Positions 1-8,496 of a DNA stretch of 64,000 nucleotides are shown piece by piece. The notes under the pieces are model-generated. The model was not told where the DNA came from. It saw only the letters and a program-made list of their open reading frames with translations, and made no database searches. Position numbers and translations under genes: made by a program. How positions within the stretch are numbered: the first letter of the stretch is position 1; each line of letters opens with the position of its first letter. Source of the stretch: Macrococcoides animalis (GTDB lineage: Bacteria > Bacillota > Bacilli > Staphylococcales > Staphylococcaceae); assembly GCF_047425875.1 (NCBI RefSeq), contig NZ_CP179727.1, positions 1,736,001-1,800,000 of the forward strand, read 5' to 3'.

Positions 1-1064
1 ACGAGTAAGTTCGGTCCTAAACATTTTACTTTGGGACAGTGACAGTTGAGTGATTGATTTAACTCACTTGCTTTCCACTTGTCATAAATGGTTTGTAATG
101 GTGTCTTAATGATGTTTTCGATAGTTCCTGTTTCATCACCAAAGTCAGTAACAATAACGTCACCAGTAAATACATTCACGTTAAGTCTTGAACGGCCGTC
201 AGGGTCATTTCTTACAGTAACGTTCTTCGCGTTATTCACTTCATTTAAAAATGCTAAATCGTCTTGATTTATTGAACAAGGTAATATCGGTAACGTCCCA
301 AATAACATCCAAGTTTCTTGATTTCTAAAAGAAAGTAATTGTCTAATCGCAGCTTTGGTTTCTTCTATCGTTAGGACATTTAAATCACTAGCAAAGTCAG
401 AAGGGTACATTGGGTGAACTTCGTGGCGTGCGCATTTCATATCATTAACTATTTCGTGATGAATCTTCTCTAAATACGGAAGTGTACTTTTATTCAACAT
501 CGTTTCAGCAGAGACAAACATGCCAGCTTCAGATAATTTACGGGCATTTTCAATCATTTGTTCATATAATCTATAGCGGGAAGGAAGTGGAGGTTTCTTA
601 TCCATCACATGGAAACCAACTTCCGCAAATGCATCAATTGTTCCCCAGTTATGAGAAATATGCATTACATCAACTAAATCTATAATCGGTTCATAGCGCT
701 CATAATTGATTGTTAAATTTGAATTCATTTGTGTATAAATACCACGTTGCTGAGCGTATTTTAATATAGGAATAACTGTTTCTTTTATAGATTTCTTAGA
801 GAACATTGGTTCTCCGCCAGTAACACTTAAAGTCGATAAATATTCAACTTCATCAAGACGTTTGAAGATGGATTTCATATCTATCGTGTCTGGGTCTTTG
901 AGTTGTAATGTATAGCCGACAGCGCAATGGGCACAACGCATATTACATAATGTTGTTGTTGTAAATTCAATATTTGAAAGTTTTGTCTCACCATATTTTT
1001 GGACATCATTATATGCTTCCCATGGGTCGTTATCAATCGAAATCTTTTCTTTCAAATGTAGCAT
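1..1064 (-). CDS. yfkAB: Radical SAM/CxCxxxxC protein YfkAB (3' end cut by window)
   Basis: The frame stays open from an ATG at 1064 to the left edge, so the C-terminus is missing. A GGAAAGAAGG ribosome site precedes the start. The N-terminal part contains CNMRCAHC, the CxxxCxxC motif that binds the radical-SAM 4Fe-4S cluster. The last visible residues read CHCPKVKC, which is the CxCxxxxC signature that names the YfkAB family. Members are predicted radical SAM enzymes whose reaction is not established. It is divergent from the SE1561-family gene and rlmD, an arrangement I recall from staphylococci. Family assignment is firm because both cysteine motifs are visible; function is unknown. Confidence 0.85.
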   Translation of the reverse strand, partial: MLHLKEKISIDNDPWEAYNDVQKYGETKLSNIEFTTTTLCNMRCAHCAVGYTLQLKDPDTIDMKSIFKRLDEVEYLSTLSVTGGEPMFSKKSIKETVIPILKYAQQRGIYTQMNSNLTINYERYEPIIDLVDVMHISHNWGTIDAFAEVGFHVMDKKPPLPSRYRLYEQMIENARKLSEAGMFVSAETMLNKSTLPYLEKIHHEIVNDMKCARHEVHPMYPSDFASDLNVLTIEETKAAIRQLLSFRNQETWMLFGTLPILPCSINQDDLAFLNEVNNAKNVTVRNDPDGRSRLNVNVFTGDVIVTDFGDETGTIENIIKTPLQTIYDKWKASELNQSLNCHCPKVKCLGPNLL

Positions 1065-1198
1065 ATTTAGCCTTCTTTCCAATAATCGTCTTTTTCTATT
1101 ATGAACATGTGAGAATGTTTGTCAATAATAAATACATTGAAAGTTTGTTGAATATGTTACATAATGAATACATTCAAGATAATTATAAGGAGCGTATT

Positions 1199-1357
1199 AT
1201 GACTAAAGATTCTTTAGAAGAAATTAAAGTAAAGTTAACTGATTTTATGGAGACAATCGAATCTGTTAATCCAGAAACAACAGATATCAATGATATTGAT
1301 GAGTGGTTAAGTATTTTAGATCAGTTAGAAGAGAAAGTTAAATCTATTCAACAATAA
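1199..1357 (+). CDS. SE1561 family small protein
   Basis: A 52-residue acidic protein beginning MTKDSLEEIK. The frame is open further upstream, but an AAGGAG site at about 1185 selects the ATG at 1199. The sequence is rich in Glu, Asp, Leu and Ile with regular hydrophobic spacing, suggesting a small helical protein; no membrane segment or signal peptide is visible. It sits 11 bases before rlmD and is probably co-transcribed with it. It resembles the short conserved staphylococcal family called SE1561, whose function is unknown. Confidence 0.75.
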   Translation: MTKDSLEEIKVKLTDFMETIESVNPETTDINDIDEWLSILDQLEEKVKSIQQ

Positions 1358-1368
1358 GGAGATAAGTA

Positions 1369-2748
1369 ATGGCAGATATCCAAGTAAAAGTCGGTCAGCA
1401 GTTTCCTTTAACTATTAAAAGACTCGGCATTAATGGCGAGGGAATAGGTTATTTTAAAAGGAAGATTACATTTGTTAAAGGTGCACTACCTGGTGAAGTA
1501 ATCGTTGCACAAGTAACTGATATTAACAATAAATATTTAGAAGCAAAGATGGTTAAAATTCGTGAAAAATCAAGAGAACGTGTGAAACCATTATGTAATG
1601 TGTTTGATTTATGTGGTGGATGTCAATTACAGCATCTATCATACAACGGGCAATTAAAATATAAAAAACAAATCGTTGAAGATGCTATTACGAAATATGC
1701 ACCACACGTAAAGTTAGATTTAATTAAAGATACTTTAGGTATGGCAAGTCCTTTCGGTTATCGTAATAAGAATCAATTTCCAGTTGAGAAATCTGGACGT
1801 AAAATTCGTGCAGGATTATATAAAGAACATTCAAATACGTTGATTGATTTACATGAATGTATCGTACAAGATGATCGTACGATGAAAACAACGAATGAAA
1901 TCAAGAAGATTATGAGTGAGTTAAATATAGAAGTATGTAAAAATCCTTCTCGTGAATACGGTGTTAGACATATTATTACACGTGTGGCACTAGCAACAGG
2001 TGACTTACAAGTCGTATTTGTTACAAATACACGTGACTTAAAAAAACAAGATATGTTGGCTGAACGTGTGATGCGCTTACCTGGTGTGAAAGGTGTTGCT
2101 TTAAACATCAATAAAGAAAAAACATCTATTGTTATGGGTAACGAAACAATTGTGATTGCTGGAGATGAAACTATTCGAGAAACTTTACAAGATCACGTTT
2201 ATGATTTATCAGCAGAAAGTTTCTTTCAATTAAACCCTAAACAAACTGTTGTTCTTTATAAAGAAGTAGAACGTGCAGCAGGACTTACAGGTAAAGAAAA
2301 TGTTGTTGATGCATTCTGTGGAACAGGTACGATAGGTATCTGGCTAGCAGATAAAGCGAAAGAAGTACGTGGAATGGATACGAATGAAGATGGTATAGTA
2401 AATGCGATTTACAACGCAACAGCGAATAACAAGGATAACTGTAAGTTCGAAATCGGTGATGCATCTGATAAGCTCGATGAATGGATTAAAGATGGATTCT
2501 ATCCGGATGTGATTACAGTGGATCCGCCTCGTACAGGTTTATCTGAAGATACAATACAGTTAATCAATGAAATTAAACCGAAGACATTCGTTTACACAAG
2601 TTGTAACCCTTCAACGCTCGCGAAAGATTTAGCGCATTTAACGAAAGCATTCCAAGTGGACTACATTCAACCTGTTGATATGTTCCCACAAACTGCGCAA
2701 GTTGAAGCGGTGGTAAGACTTGTACGTAAGAAGAAATTAGGTAGATAA
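1369..2748 (+). CDS. rlmD: 23S rRNA (uracil-5-)-methyltransferase RlmD
   Basis: This 459-residue protein has the full TrmA/RumA layout. An N-terminal TRAM domain (about residues 8-66) is followed by the iron-sulfur cysteines C76, C82 and C85 in CNVFDLCGGCQLQH, then the SAM-binding motif VVDAFCGTGTIG and the catalytic TSCNPSTLA loop near the C-terminus. Family members methylate U1939 (some also U747) of 23S rRNA at C5 using S-adenosylmethionine. It follows the SE1561-family gene and ends at a hairpin terminator. A paralogue with different target specificity cannot be excluded, but all catalytic motifs are intact. Confidence 0.92.
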   Translation: MADIQVKVGQQFPLTIKRLGINGEGIGYFKRKITFVKGALPGEVIVAQVTDINNKYLEAKMVKIREKSRERVKPLCNVFDLCGGCQLQHLSYNGQLKYKKQIVEDAITKYAPHVKLDLIKDTLGMASPFGYRNKNQFPVEKSGRKIRAGLYKEHSNTLIDLHECIVQDDRTMKTTNEIKKIMSELNIEVCKNPSREYGVRHIITRVALATGDLQVVFVTNTRDLKKQDMLAERVMRLPGVKGVALNINKEKTSIVMGNETIVIAGDETIRETLQDHVYDLSAESFFQLNPKQTVVLYKEVERAAGLTGKENVVDAFCGTGTIGIWLADKAKEVRGMDTNEDGIVNAIYNATANNKDNCKFEIGDASDKLDEWIKDGFYPDVITVDPPRTGLSEDTIQLINEIKPKTFVYTSCNPSTLAKDLAHLTKAFQVDYIQPVDMFPQTAQVEAVVRLVRKKKLGR

Positions 2749-2757
2749 AGCATTGAG

Positions 2758-2786
2758 AGACTAGGACAATATCCTAGTCTTTTTTA
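2758..2786 (+). terminator. Rho-independent terminator after rlmD
   Basis: AGACTAGGA pairs with TCCTAGTCT around a short loop and is followed by a run of T. Confidence 0.85.
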
Positions 2787-2872
2787 TTATCACAAATTTG
2801 TGAAGTGACATTCATTGCGATTATTTGGCCGTATAATGGAGTTGAGGTAATCATCATATGGAGGTGTTTGAC

Positions 2873-3400
2873 ATGCAACTTGACCATTTGAAAAGAGATA
2901 TTATAATTACACAGAAAAAGGGACTACCGTTTATATGTGCATCTGTAATGATTTGGGGTTTAATTGCGATAATAGCGAGTTTGGACATTGATATACAACT
3001 TAAAAATATTTTGGTCTTTGTTTGTTCAACACCATTAATGCTATTTGCATGGCTATTTGGTAAGGTCTTAAAAGTAGATATCTTTAAAAATGAAAATCCA
3101 TTAGGTAAATTAGGTTTTATATTCACATTGAACCAAATGATTTATTTGTTAATCGTTATGTGGGTTTTTAATGCTGTACCCGAAAAAATGATAATGGTAT
3201 ACGCAATGGTCTTTGGTGCACATTTATTACCTTATTCATGGCTATATGATTCGAAGATTTATGCGATATTTTCTGTAACGATTCCAGTTATCGCACTTGT
3301 ATTAGGCAATCTCTATTCAATCAATATTTTACCCATTGCGATGGTCGTGATAGAAATCATCTTTGTAATAGTATTATTTTTAGAAATGAAGCAAGAGTAG
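2873..3400 (+). CDS. DUF7010-like integral membrane protein
   Basis: I chose the ATG at 2873 because GGAGGTG at 2860-2866 lies six bases before it; an in-frame ATG at 2858 overlaps that site. The protein of 175 residues starts with a charged segment (MQLDHLKRD) and then shows about five or six hydrophobic stretches separated by short loops, typical of a small polytopic membrane protein. It resembles unnamed Bacillus/staphylococcal membrane proteins (DUF7010 type), but no catalytic motif is visible. It stands alone between two terminators, so context gives no clue. Function unknown. Confidence 0.6.
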   Translation: MQLDHLKRDIIITQKKGLPFICASVMIWGLIAIIASLDIDIQLKNILVFVCSTPLMLFAWLFGKVLKVDIFKNENPLGKLGFIFTLNQMIYLLIVMWVFNAVPEKMIMVYAMVFGAHLLPYSWLYDSKIYAIFSVTIPVIALVLGNLYSINILPIAMVVIEIIFVIVLFLEMKQE

Positions 3401-3461
3401 CATGTTTTATCATTTTTGAGTCGGGTAAATAATACTATAACGATTTTAGGAGGAATTTATA

Positions 3462-3980
3462 ATGACTAAGAAAATCGCAGTAGTATTAGATAATTTATTT
3501 GAAGATGTAGAATTTACAAGTCCAGTTGAAGCATATAAACAAGCAGGACATGAAGTTACAGTGATAGGTAAAGAAGCAGGTAGTACTGTAAAAGGTAAAA
3601 AAGAAAATACAGAAATTAAAATAGATAAAAGTATCAGTGATGTGAAACCTGAAGAATTTGATGCATTGTTAATCCCTGGTGGATTTTCTCCAGATTTATT
3701 ACGTGGTGACGAAGCAGGTCGCTTCGGTACATTCACAAAAGGTTTCGTTGAAAACGAGAAACCAGTGTTCGCAATTTGTCACGGACCACAATTATTAATT
3801 GATACAGATTTATTAAAAGGTAAGAAGATGACAAGTTATTTATCAGTTCGCAAAGATTTAGAAAATGCTGGCGCAACAGTCGTTGACGAGTCAGTAGTAG
3901 TCGATAGCAATATCGTAACGAGCCGAACACCTGATGATTTAGAAGACTTTAACCGTGAATCATTAGCGCTGCTTCAATAG
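3462..3980 (+). CDS. DJ-1/PfpI family protein (general stress protein 18 type)
   Basis: A 172-residue cytoplasmic protein of the class I glutamine-amidotransferase-like fold. The nucleophile elbow AICHGPQLL gives C106 followed by H107, and LLIPGGFSPD contributes the usual upstream loop; length matches the PfpI/YraA/YhbO group. Members include deglycase-like and stress proteins, and older annotations call them intracellular proteases. A strong GGAGGA site precedes the ATG. It is monocistronic with unusual overlapping hairpins downstream. The exact substrate cannot be inferred. Confidence 0.85.
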   Translation: MTKKIAVVLDNLFEDVEFTSPVEAYKQAGHEVTVIGKEAGSTVKGKKENTEIKIDKSISDVKPEEFDALLIPGGFSPDLLRGDEAGRFGTFTKGFVENEKPVFAICHGPQLLIDTDLLKGKKMTSYLSVRKDLENAGATVVDESVVVDSNIVTSRTPDDLEDFNRESLALLQ

Positions 3981-3994
3981 ATGAATTGAGATAC

Positions 3995-4022
3995 CAGCTG
4001 ACGTGAGTCAGCTGTTTTTTTG
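3995..4022 (+). terminator. Terminator after PfpI-family gene
   Basis: CAGCTGAC, loop GTGA, GTCAGCTG, then seven T. Its 3' arm is reused by a longer inverted repeat that follows. Confidence 0.8.
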
Positions 4023-4066
4023 TGCAAGCGACAAACACAGTTTATCGCTTGCACAAAAAAACAGCT
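4010..4066. repeat. Perfect 22-bp inverted repeat with 13-nt loop
   Basis: Bases 4010-4031 are the exact reverse complement of 4045-4066. The arms include the T-tract of the first terminator and its A-tract complement, so the two hairpins are mutually exclusive. It may end transcripts arriving from either strand. Confidence 0.8.
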
Positions 4067-4164
4067 CATACATCCCAAGACTGATTTTATGCTTTTTCTA
4101 TCACTTTTAATTCCAAACGGTATAACCTGGTGGTAAGATGAAGATAAGAAAGAGGTGCTTTATC

Positions 4165-4887
4165 TTGAGAAGAAAAAAGCGTGGTTGTGGTTGTTTTGGA
4201 TGTTCATCTATCTTACTCATCCCATTATTAATACTCGCATTATATATAGGATTTAACGTGTACAAAGGTTTCCAAGTCGACATTGGAGCACTTCGTACAA
4301 TAGAGCAAAAAGAAACATTTGTTGCCACAAAAGATATGCAGCCTTACGTGAAAAATGCATTCATTGCAGTCGAAGATAAGCGTTTCAATTCACATGATGG
4401 TGTGGATTGGTTTGGTACTGCACGTGCCATAATCGTCTCAATCAAAAATGGTGAGGCATCACAAGGTGGTAGTTCTATTACACAGCAATTAGCAAAAACA
4501 TATTTCTTTAATAATGAGAAATCTATTTCTAGAAAGATAAAGGAAGTTGTTGTTGCCAAGCGTATTGAGAACAACTATAAGAAAGAAGAGATATTAAGTT
4601 ATTATTTAAATACGATTTATTTCGGCAATAATCATTACAATATTGAAAGTGCGGCGAATGGCGATTTTAACGCTAGTACGCATAAAGCAAATCAGTATTA
4701 TCCACAAATTACAGTATTGCAAAGTGCAATCTTAGCAAGTACGATTAATGCGCCGTCATTATACCATCCAGAGGCATATCAAACAGATGAATCACTAAAA
4801 ACACGCACGAAAGCAACGTTACAAAAGATGCGTGAGCAAAACTTTATCAACGAAACAGAATACAATCAAGCATTGACTGGTTTATAA
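4165..4887 (+). CDS. mgt: Monofunctional peptidoglycan glycosyltransferase
   Basis: A GT51 family enzyme that polymerises lipid II into glycan strands at the outer face of the membrane. I chose TTG at 4165 because AGAGGTG lies seven bases upstream; an ATG at 4138 is also in frame. The 240-residue protein starts with a basic tail, one membrane anchor (about 14-32), and then the GT51 motifs: AVEDKRF with catalytic E70, and GGSSITQQLAK about 35 residues later. There is no transpeptidase domain, so it is the stand-alone Mgt/SgtB type, slightly shorter than the roughly 269-residue S. aureus protein. The cysteine-rich CGCFGC before the anchor is unusual. Confidence 0.9.
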   Translation: MRRKKRGCGCFGCSSILLIPLLILALYIGFNVYKGFQVDIGALRTIEQKETFVATKDMQPYVKNAFIAVEDKRFNSHDGVDWFGTARAIIVSIKNGEASQGGSSITQQLAKTYFFNNEKSISRKIKEVVVAKRIENNYKKEEILSYYLNTIYFGNNHYNIESAANGDFNASTHKANQYYPQITVLQSAILASTINAPSLYHPEAYQTDESLKTRTKATLQKMREQNFINETEYNQALTGL

Positions 4888-4899
4888 TGAGTATAAGAT

Positions 4900-4930
4900 T
4901 AACGCTAAATAATATTTAGCGTTATTTTTA
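4900..4930 (+). terminator. Terminator after mgt
   Basis: TAACGCTAAAT pairs with ATTTAGCGTTA and is followed by T5. It lies directly upstream of the recX ribosome site. Confidence 0.8.
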
Positions 4931-4943
4931 TGGAGGTTTTACA

Positions 4944-5738
4944 ATGGAGAAAAAAATCACCAAAATTGAAGTCCAAAAAAATAATAAAGAGCGTTTTAAT
5001 CTTTATATTAACGGTGAATTTTTCGCAGGGATAGATGCTGCAACCTATGTGTATTTCAACTTAAAAAAAGATTCAATCGTTACTGACGAAGAGCTCATTC
5101 AAATAGGTGAATATGATGGTTACCGCGTTGCAATTAATAAAGCGATTCAATATTTATCATATAAAAAGCGTACAGAAAAAGAAGTACGTGATTATTTAAC
5201 GAAAATTGAATTAAGAACACAAGCTATAAATAAAGCGATAGAATACTGTAAAGTGAATGGCTATATCAATCATGAAGATTATTGTATAAGCTTTATGAAT
5301 ACGCTGATTAATACAACTGATAAAGGGCCGGTTATTTTTGCACAGAAGCTAAAAGAGCTTGGTGTCGAACAACGTTTGATTGATCAATATACGTACAAGT
5401 TTGAATCGTTAATCACAGAAGAGCGTATTAGTAAAATTGCAGCTAAAATTACTAAAAAGTATGAAAAAAAACAATCTGGTCGCATGATTCAACAAAAAAT
5501 AATGCAAACTCTGATTCAAAAAGGGTATAATTTGGATATTGCAAATGATGCATTAAAAAATGTTAGAATAGAAACAAACGACGATGCTTTTCAAAAGAAT
5601 CTAGAAAAAGAAGTCAATCGTTTATCTAGAAAGCATGAAGGTTTTGAGTTGAAACAAAAAGTCATTCAGAGCATGATGAGAAAAGGATTTGAATACGATA
5701 CAATAATAGAACGGTTAAAGGATAGTGGAATCGAGTGA
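4944..5738 (+). CDS. recX: Regulatory protein RecX
   Basis: A 264-residue cytoplasmic protein made of RecX-type three-helix repeats; motifs such as AIQYLSYKKRTEKEVRDYL and later copies (about residues 60-110, 150-200, 210-260) are visible. RecX binds RecA filaments and limits recombinase activity. Length fits the extended Bacillus/staphylococcal form (about 270 residues). AGGT precedes the ATG, and the stop overlaps the GTG of the next gene (GTGA), indicating translational coupling with the YfhH-like gene. Confidence 0.9.
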   Translation: MEKKITKIEVQKNNKERFNLYINGEFFAGIDAATYVYFNLKKDSIVTDEELIQIGEYDGYRVAINKAIQYLSYKKRTEKEVRDYLTKIELRTQAINKAIEYCKVNGYINHEDYCISFMNTLINTTDKGPVIFAQKLKELGVEQRLIDQYTYKFESLITEERISKIAAKITKKYEKKQSGRMIQQKIMQTLIQKGYNLDIANDALKNVRIETNDDAFQKNLEKEVNRLSRKHEGFELKQKVIQSMMRKGFEYDTIIERLKDSGIE

Positions 5739-6055
5739 ATGAAAAAAAATTAATCGAAATGAATGAACATGAATTGCGTGAAGTAGTTGGAACATATCGC
5801 GAAAAAGCGCGTAAAGCGGAGACGATGGGTATCGTTAATGAATATGAAGTATGGATGCGTAAAGCATTAATTGCTGAGAGTTATTTGATTGATGTTAACA
5901 AAATCGAAATTGGTAAAGTGTATCAATTGGTTGGTAATCAGAAGGAATACTTCAAAGTCGAATATATAAAAGGTGTATTTGTATGGGGATTTAGACTGGG
6001 TGCCCAGTTAGACGAAGAAGGGATACCTTTAGCGCTGCTGCAGCTTGATGCTTAA
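5735..6055 (+). CDS. YfhH family protein (DUF1811)
   Basis: A 106-residue protein starting at a GTG that overlaps the recX stop codon by four bases. It has an N-terminal helical half (MNEHELREVVGTYREKARKAE) and a C-terminal beta-rich half ending GIPLALLQLDA. This matches the small DUF1811/YfhH family of Bacilli, which has a solved fold but no assigned function. The tight coupling to recX is also seen in Bacillus, suggesting but not proving a link to DNA repair or growth regulation. Confidence 0.8.
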   Translation: MNEKKLIEMNEHELREVVGTYREKARKAETMGIVNEYEVWMRKALIAESYLIDVNKIEIGKVYQLVGNQKEYFKVEYIKGVFVWGFRLGAQLDEEGIPLALLQLDA

Positions 6056-6066
6056 GGAGAGAAGAA

Positions 6067-7599
6067 ATGTCAAATAATATATTAGTAAGACTCGTAAACG
6101 TAACAAAGTACTTCCGACATGTAAGCGGATTTTCGAAATTTAGAGATATCATTATGCCTGAATCTAAGAATCATCATGTTGAAGTGAAAGATGTCACAAT
6201 ACATTTATATAAAGGTGAAATTTTAGGATTAGTTGGTTTGCCAAATTCAGGGAAATCGGTTATTGGTAAATTAATTTCTAAAGTAGTAGAACCAAATGAA
6301 GGGCGCGTTAAAAATGACCATCCGACATTTTTAGCAAGTCATAACCACATCTTTGATGGGGAGTCGTCAGTGAAGCAATTGATTGAATCTATCTTTTTAT
6401 CTTACAATTTACCGTTGAATTCTTTTAATGAGAAGAGAAACAACGTTTTAGAGTTCAGTGATTTAAAAGATAAAGAAAAGATTGCGACGAATTCATTATC
6501 TACTTTTGAACGTTCAAAGTTAATGATTTCACTTGCTTATTTTTTAAAACCTGATGTTATTATTTTCGATGATTTGTTTCGTCATTTAGATAAGGTGTTT
6601 AAAGAAAAATTTGCCATGATACTTGATTTACTTGTTAAAGAGGAGAAATCGATTGTCTTAATTGAGACGGACATTGATTTTATTCAAGAAAAAGCAAATT
6701 ACATTACGTGGATGAGCCACGGTCAAGTAAGGAAGTCAGGCATACCGAATGAGATTATACCTAGCTACAAAAATTATTTAAAGGATTATGAAAGTTGTCG
6801 TAATGATAACGAGCGTGAATTATTTGATTTAAACTATAAAATGGCGCGCTCATTGTCACATGATGAAGGGGATAAATTAAGTCGAATTAAGCGTTACGGT
6901 GGCGTTATTGTTGATGAGAATCTACAAAAGTTGCTCACGACAAGTGCACTTGTATTATTTGGAATTGCCTTAATGTTTGTATTATTATTAAATAATATCG
7001 GGGTTCCTAGTAAAGCTACGGCAAATGAAGAGACAAGCATTGTAGAGAAACCAAAAAAAGAATATGTTGATAAATATGCTCTTGGTGTTACGAACAAGGA
7101 AACAATAATAACGAGTAATGCAAAAGATATAAAATTACCAGCAAATACTGTGTTGACGATTTCAGGATTAAACGATAAAGTATATCGTGTTGATTTTGCG
7201 GGTAGTGCGTTAGATGCCAATAAAAAGGATATGACATATATCAATCCGGCAGCGCTTTATGATGAACACACATATAGAGAACTTGAAGATTATATGTATA
7301 GTAACTATGTCAATTTTAGAGAGTTCTTCAACGGTTATTTAGGAAAGAAACATAGCACAATTAACCAAGAGCTATATCCAGAAACAAATGACCGTTATAA
7401 AGTGAAATTAACAAAAAATAAAATTAATTTACACTTTGATGATATAAATCGTTTGAATGGCATAAGCTTCCCAATAGAGAATGCTGCCGGATTGAAGAAA
7501 AAATTTGGCATTCAAACGGATCAATGGATTGTAAAAATTGGAGAGGGATATGGCATTGCAGACTTTACGAAGAATGAATGGCTATATATTCAAATGTAG
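6067..7599 (+). CDS. TagH-like ABC transporter ATPase with C-terminal extracellular domain
   Basis: A 510-residue protein laid out like Bacillus TagH: an ABC ATPase domain (about 1-235), a linker, one membrane segment (about 292-308) and a C-terminal domain of about 200 residues probably outside the cell. TagH-type ATPases pair with TagG permeases to export teichoic acid polymers. Walker A is intact (G57-S64, GLPNSGKS). The other motifs are weak: the signature is LSTFE (144-148) instead of LSGGQ-like, Walker B ends FDD with Asp169 where Glu is usual, and the H-loop reads IETD with no His. The permease gene follows after 10 bases. Substrate is inferred from architecture only. Confidence 0.7.
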   Translation: MSNNILVRLVNVTKYFRHVSGFSKFRDIIMPESKNHHVEVKDVTIHLYKGEILGLVGLPNSGKSVIGKLISKVVEPNEGRVKNDHPTFLASHNHIFDGESSVKQLIESIFLSYNLPLNSFNEKRNNVLEFSDLKDKEKIATNSLSTFERSKLMISLAYFLKPDVIIFDDLFRHLDKVFKEKFAMILDLLVKEEKSIVLIETDIDFIQEKANYITWMSHGQVRKSGIPNEIIPSYKNYLKDYESCRNDNERELFDLNYKMARSLSHDEGDKLSRIKRYGGVIVDENLQKLLTTSALVLFGIALMFVLLLNNIGVPSKATANEETSIVEKPKKEYVDKYALGVTNKETIITSNAKDIKLPANTVLTISGLNDKVYRVDFAGSALDANKKDMTYINPAALYDEHTYRELEDYMYSNYVNFREFFNGYLGKKHSTINQELYPETNDRYKVKLTKNKINLHFDDINRLNGISFPIENAAGLKKKFGIQTDQWIVKIGEGYGIADFTKNEWLYIQM

Positions 7600-7608
7600 G
7601 TGTGAATC

Positions 7609-8460
7609 ATGAATGAATTAATGAACATAATCAAATATATTCCACATACAATTAAAAATGCTTTAATCGAGATTTATTATAACCAAAAATTATATTCTAT
7701 TTGGTTAACAATTAATCTTCTATTAATTGCAGCGACATTTTTATTGCTTAATTTAACAGAAAGTTTGCCGATTGAAAAGCTTTCGAAAGTTTGGTCGTTA
7801 TCAGGATATTTAGTGTTTTTCTGGATTGCTTGTTCTGTATATTTTTCAATGAAGATGCTCCAGTCCAGAGGTTTTATGTTGAACATCACAAATACACCAA
7901 CGTATGTTTTGACAACAGTTCAAATCATTAATTTCTTTTTCTTGTTTATATTGTCATTGTTAATGTTACTTTTAATAGCAAAGTCAAATAAAATCGAATT
8001 AGATACAAGTTTATTAAGTGTTTTATATTTCTCAATGATGACGTTTATTTTATTGATGCCAATTTGTACAATACTCGCATTAATGTCGCATTTAATAAAA
8101 AATATGCGCTGGATTATAATGGTGATCTTAGTGATTATCTTTTTAAGTGTACCAATTTTATGGATACCTTCAGAATTGCCAGAGCTAGCAGTTAATATTT
8201 TAAAACTTAATCCATTTTATTTTATTGTAAACGGTATTCAAGAATCAATTGTGCTGGGTACAATGCCATTTCTAAACTTACCGAGTCAAATGATTTTTAT
8301 TTTTGAACTTATATTAATCTACATGTGGTTTAGCTATCTATATACAATTCTTAAAGATGAGATCAATGTCAATAAGTCGGAAAGTATAGAGCAAGAAAAG
8401 CAGCAAAAAATGAGTGCTTCTAAAATTAAAAACTTAAAGTTAAAACATAAGGAAAAATAA
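7609..8460 (+). CDS. TagG-like ABC-2 type permease
   Basis: A 283-residue integral membrane protein with about six hydrophobic segments and charged termini, the size and layout of ABC-2 permeases such as TagG (about 275 residues). It follows the TagH-like ATPase by 10 bases, so the two almost certainly form one transporter. Polysaccharide or teichoic acid export is the likely role by analogy; sequence resemblance to TagG is limited, and an unrelated lipid or drug exporter is possible. The C-terminus is a Lys/Glu-rich cytoplasmic tail. Confidence 0.65.
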   Translation: MNELMNIIKYIPHTIKNALIEIYYNQKLYSIWLTINLLLIAATFLLLNLTESLPIEKLSKVWSLSGYLVFFWIACSVYFSMKMLQSRGFMLNITNTPTYVLTTVQIINFFFLFILSLLMLLLIAKSNKIELDTSLLSVLYFSMMTFILLMPICTILALMSHLIKNMRWIIMVILVIIFLSVPILWIPSELPELAVNILKLNPFYFIVNGIQESIVLGTMPFLNLPSQMIFIFELILIYMWFSYLYTILKDEINVNKSESIEQEKQQKMSASKIKNLKLKHKEK

Positions 8461-8495
8461 AAAGGCTTAGACGATGGATTCGTCTCAAGCCTTTT
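8460..8495. terminator. Bidirectional terminator between TagG-like gene and YfhP-like gene
   Basis: AAAAGGCTT/AAGCCTTTT with inner AGACG/CGTCT pairing. It lies between convergent genes and has an A-tract on one side and T-tract on the other. Confidence 0.8.
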
Positions 8496-8496
8496 A

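Noticed and set aside
482..685. Plus-strand 67-codon frame opposite YfkAB
   Set aside because: It is antisense to a gene with clear radical SAM motifs and has no RBS.
974..1198. Upstream extension of the SE1561-family frame
   Set aside because: It overlaps the divergent YfkAB gene, and the AAGGAG site at about 1185 points to ATG 1199.
1773..2111. Minus-strand 112-codon frame inside rlmD
   Set aside because: Shadow of the real gene; no RBS or family match.
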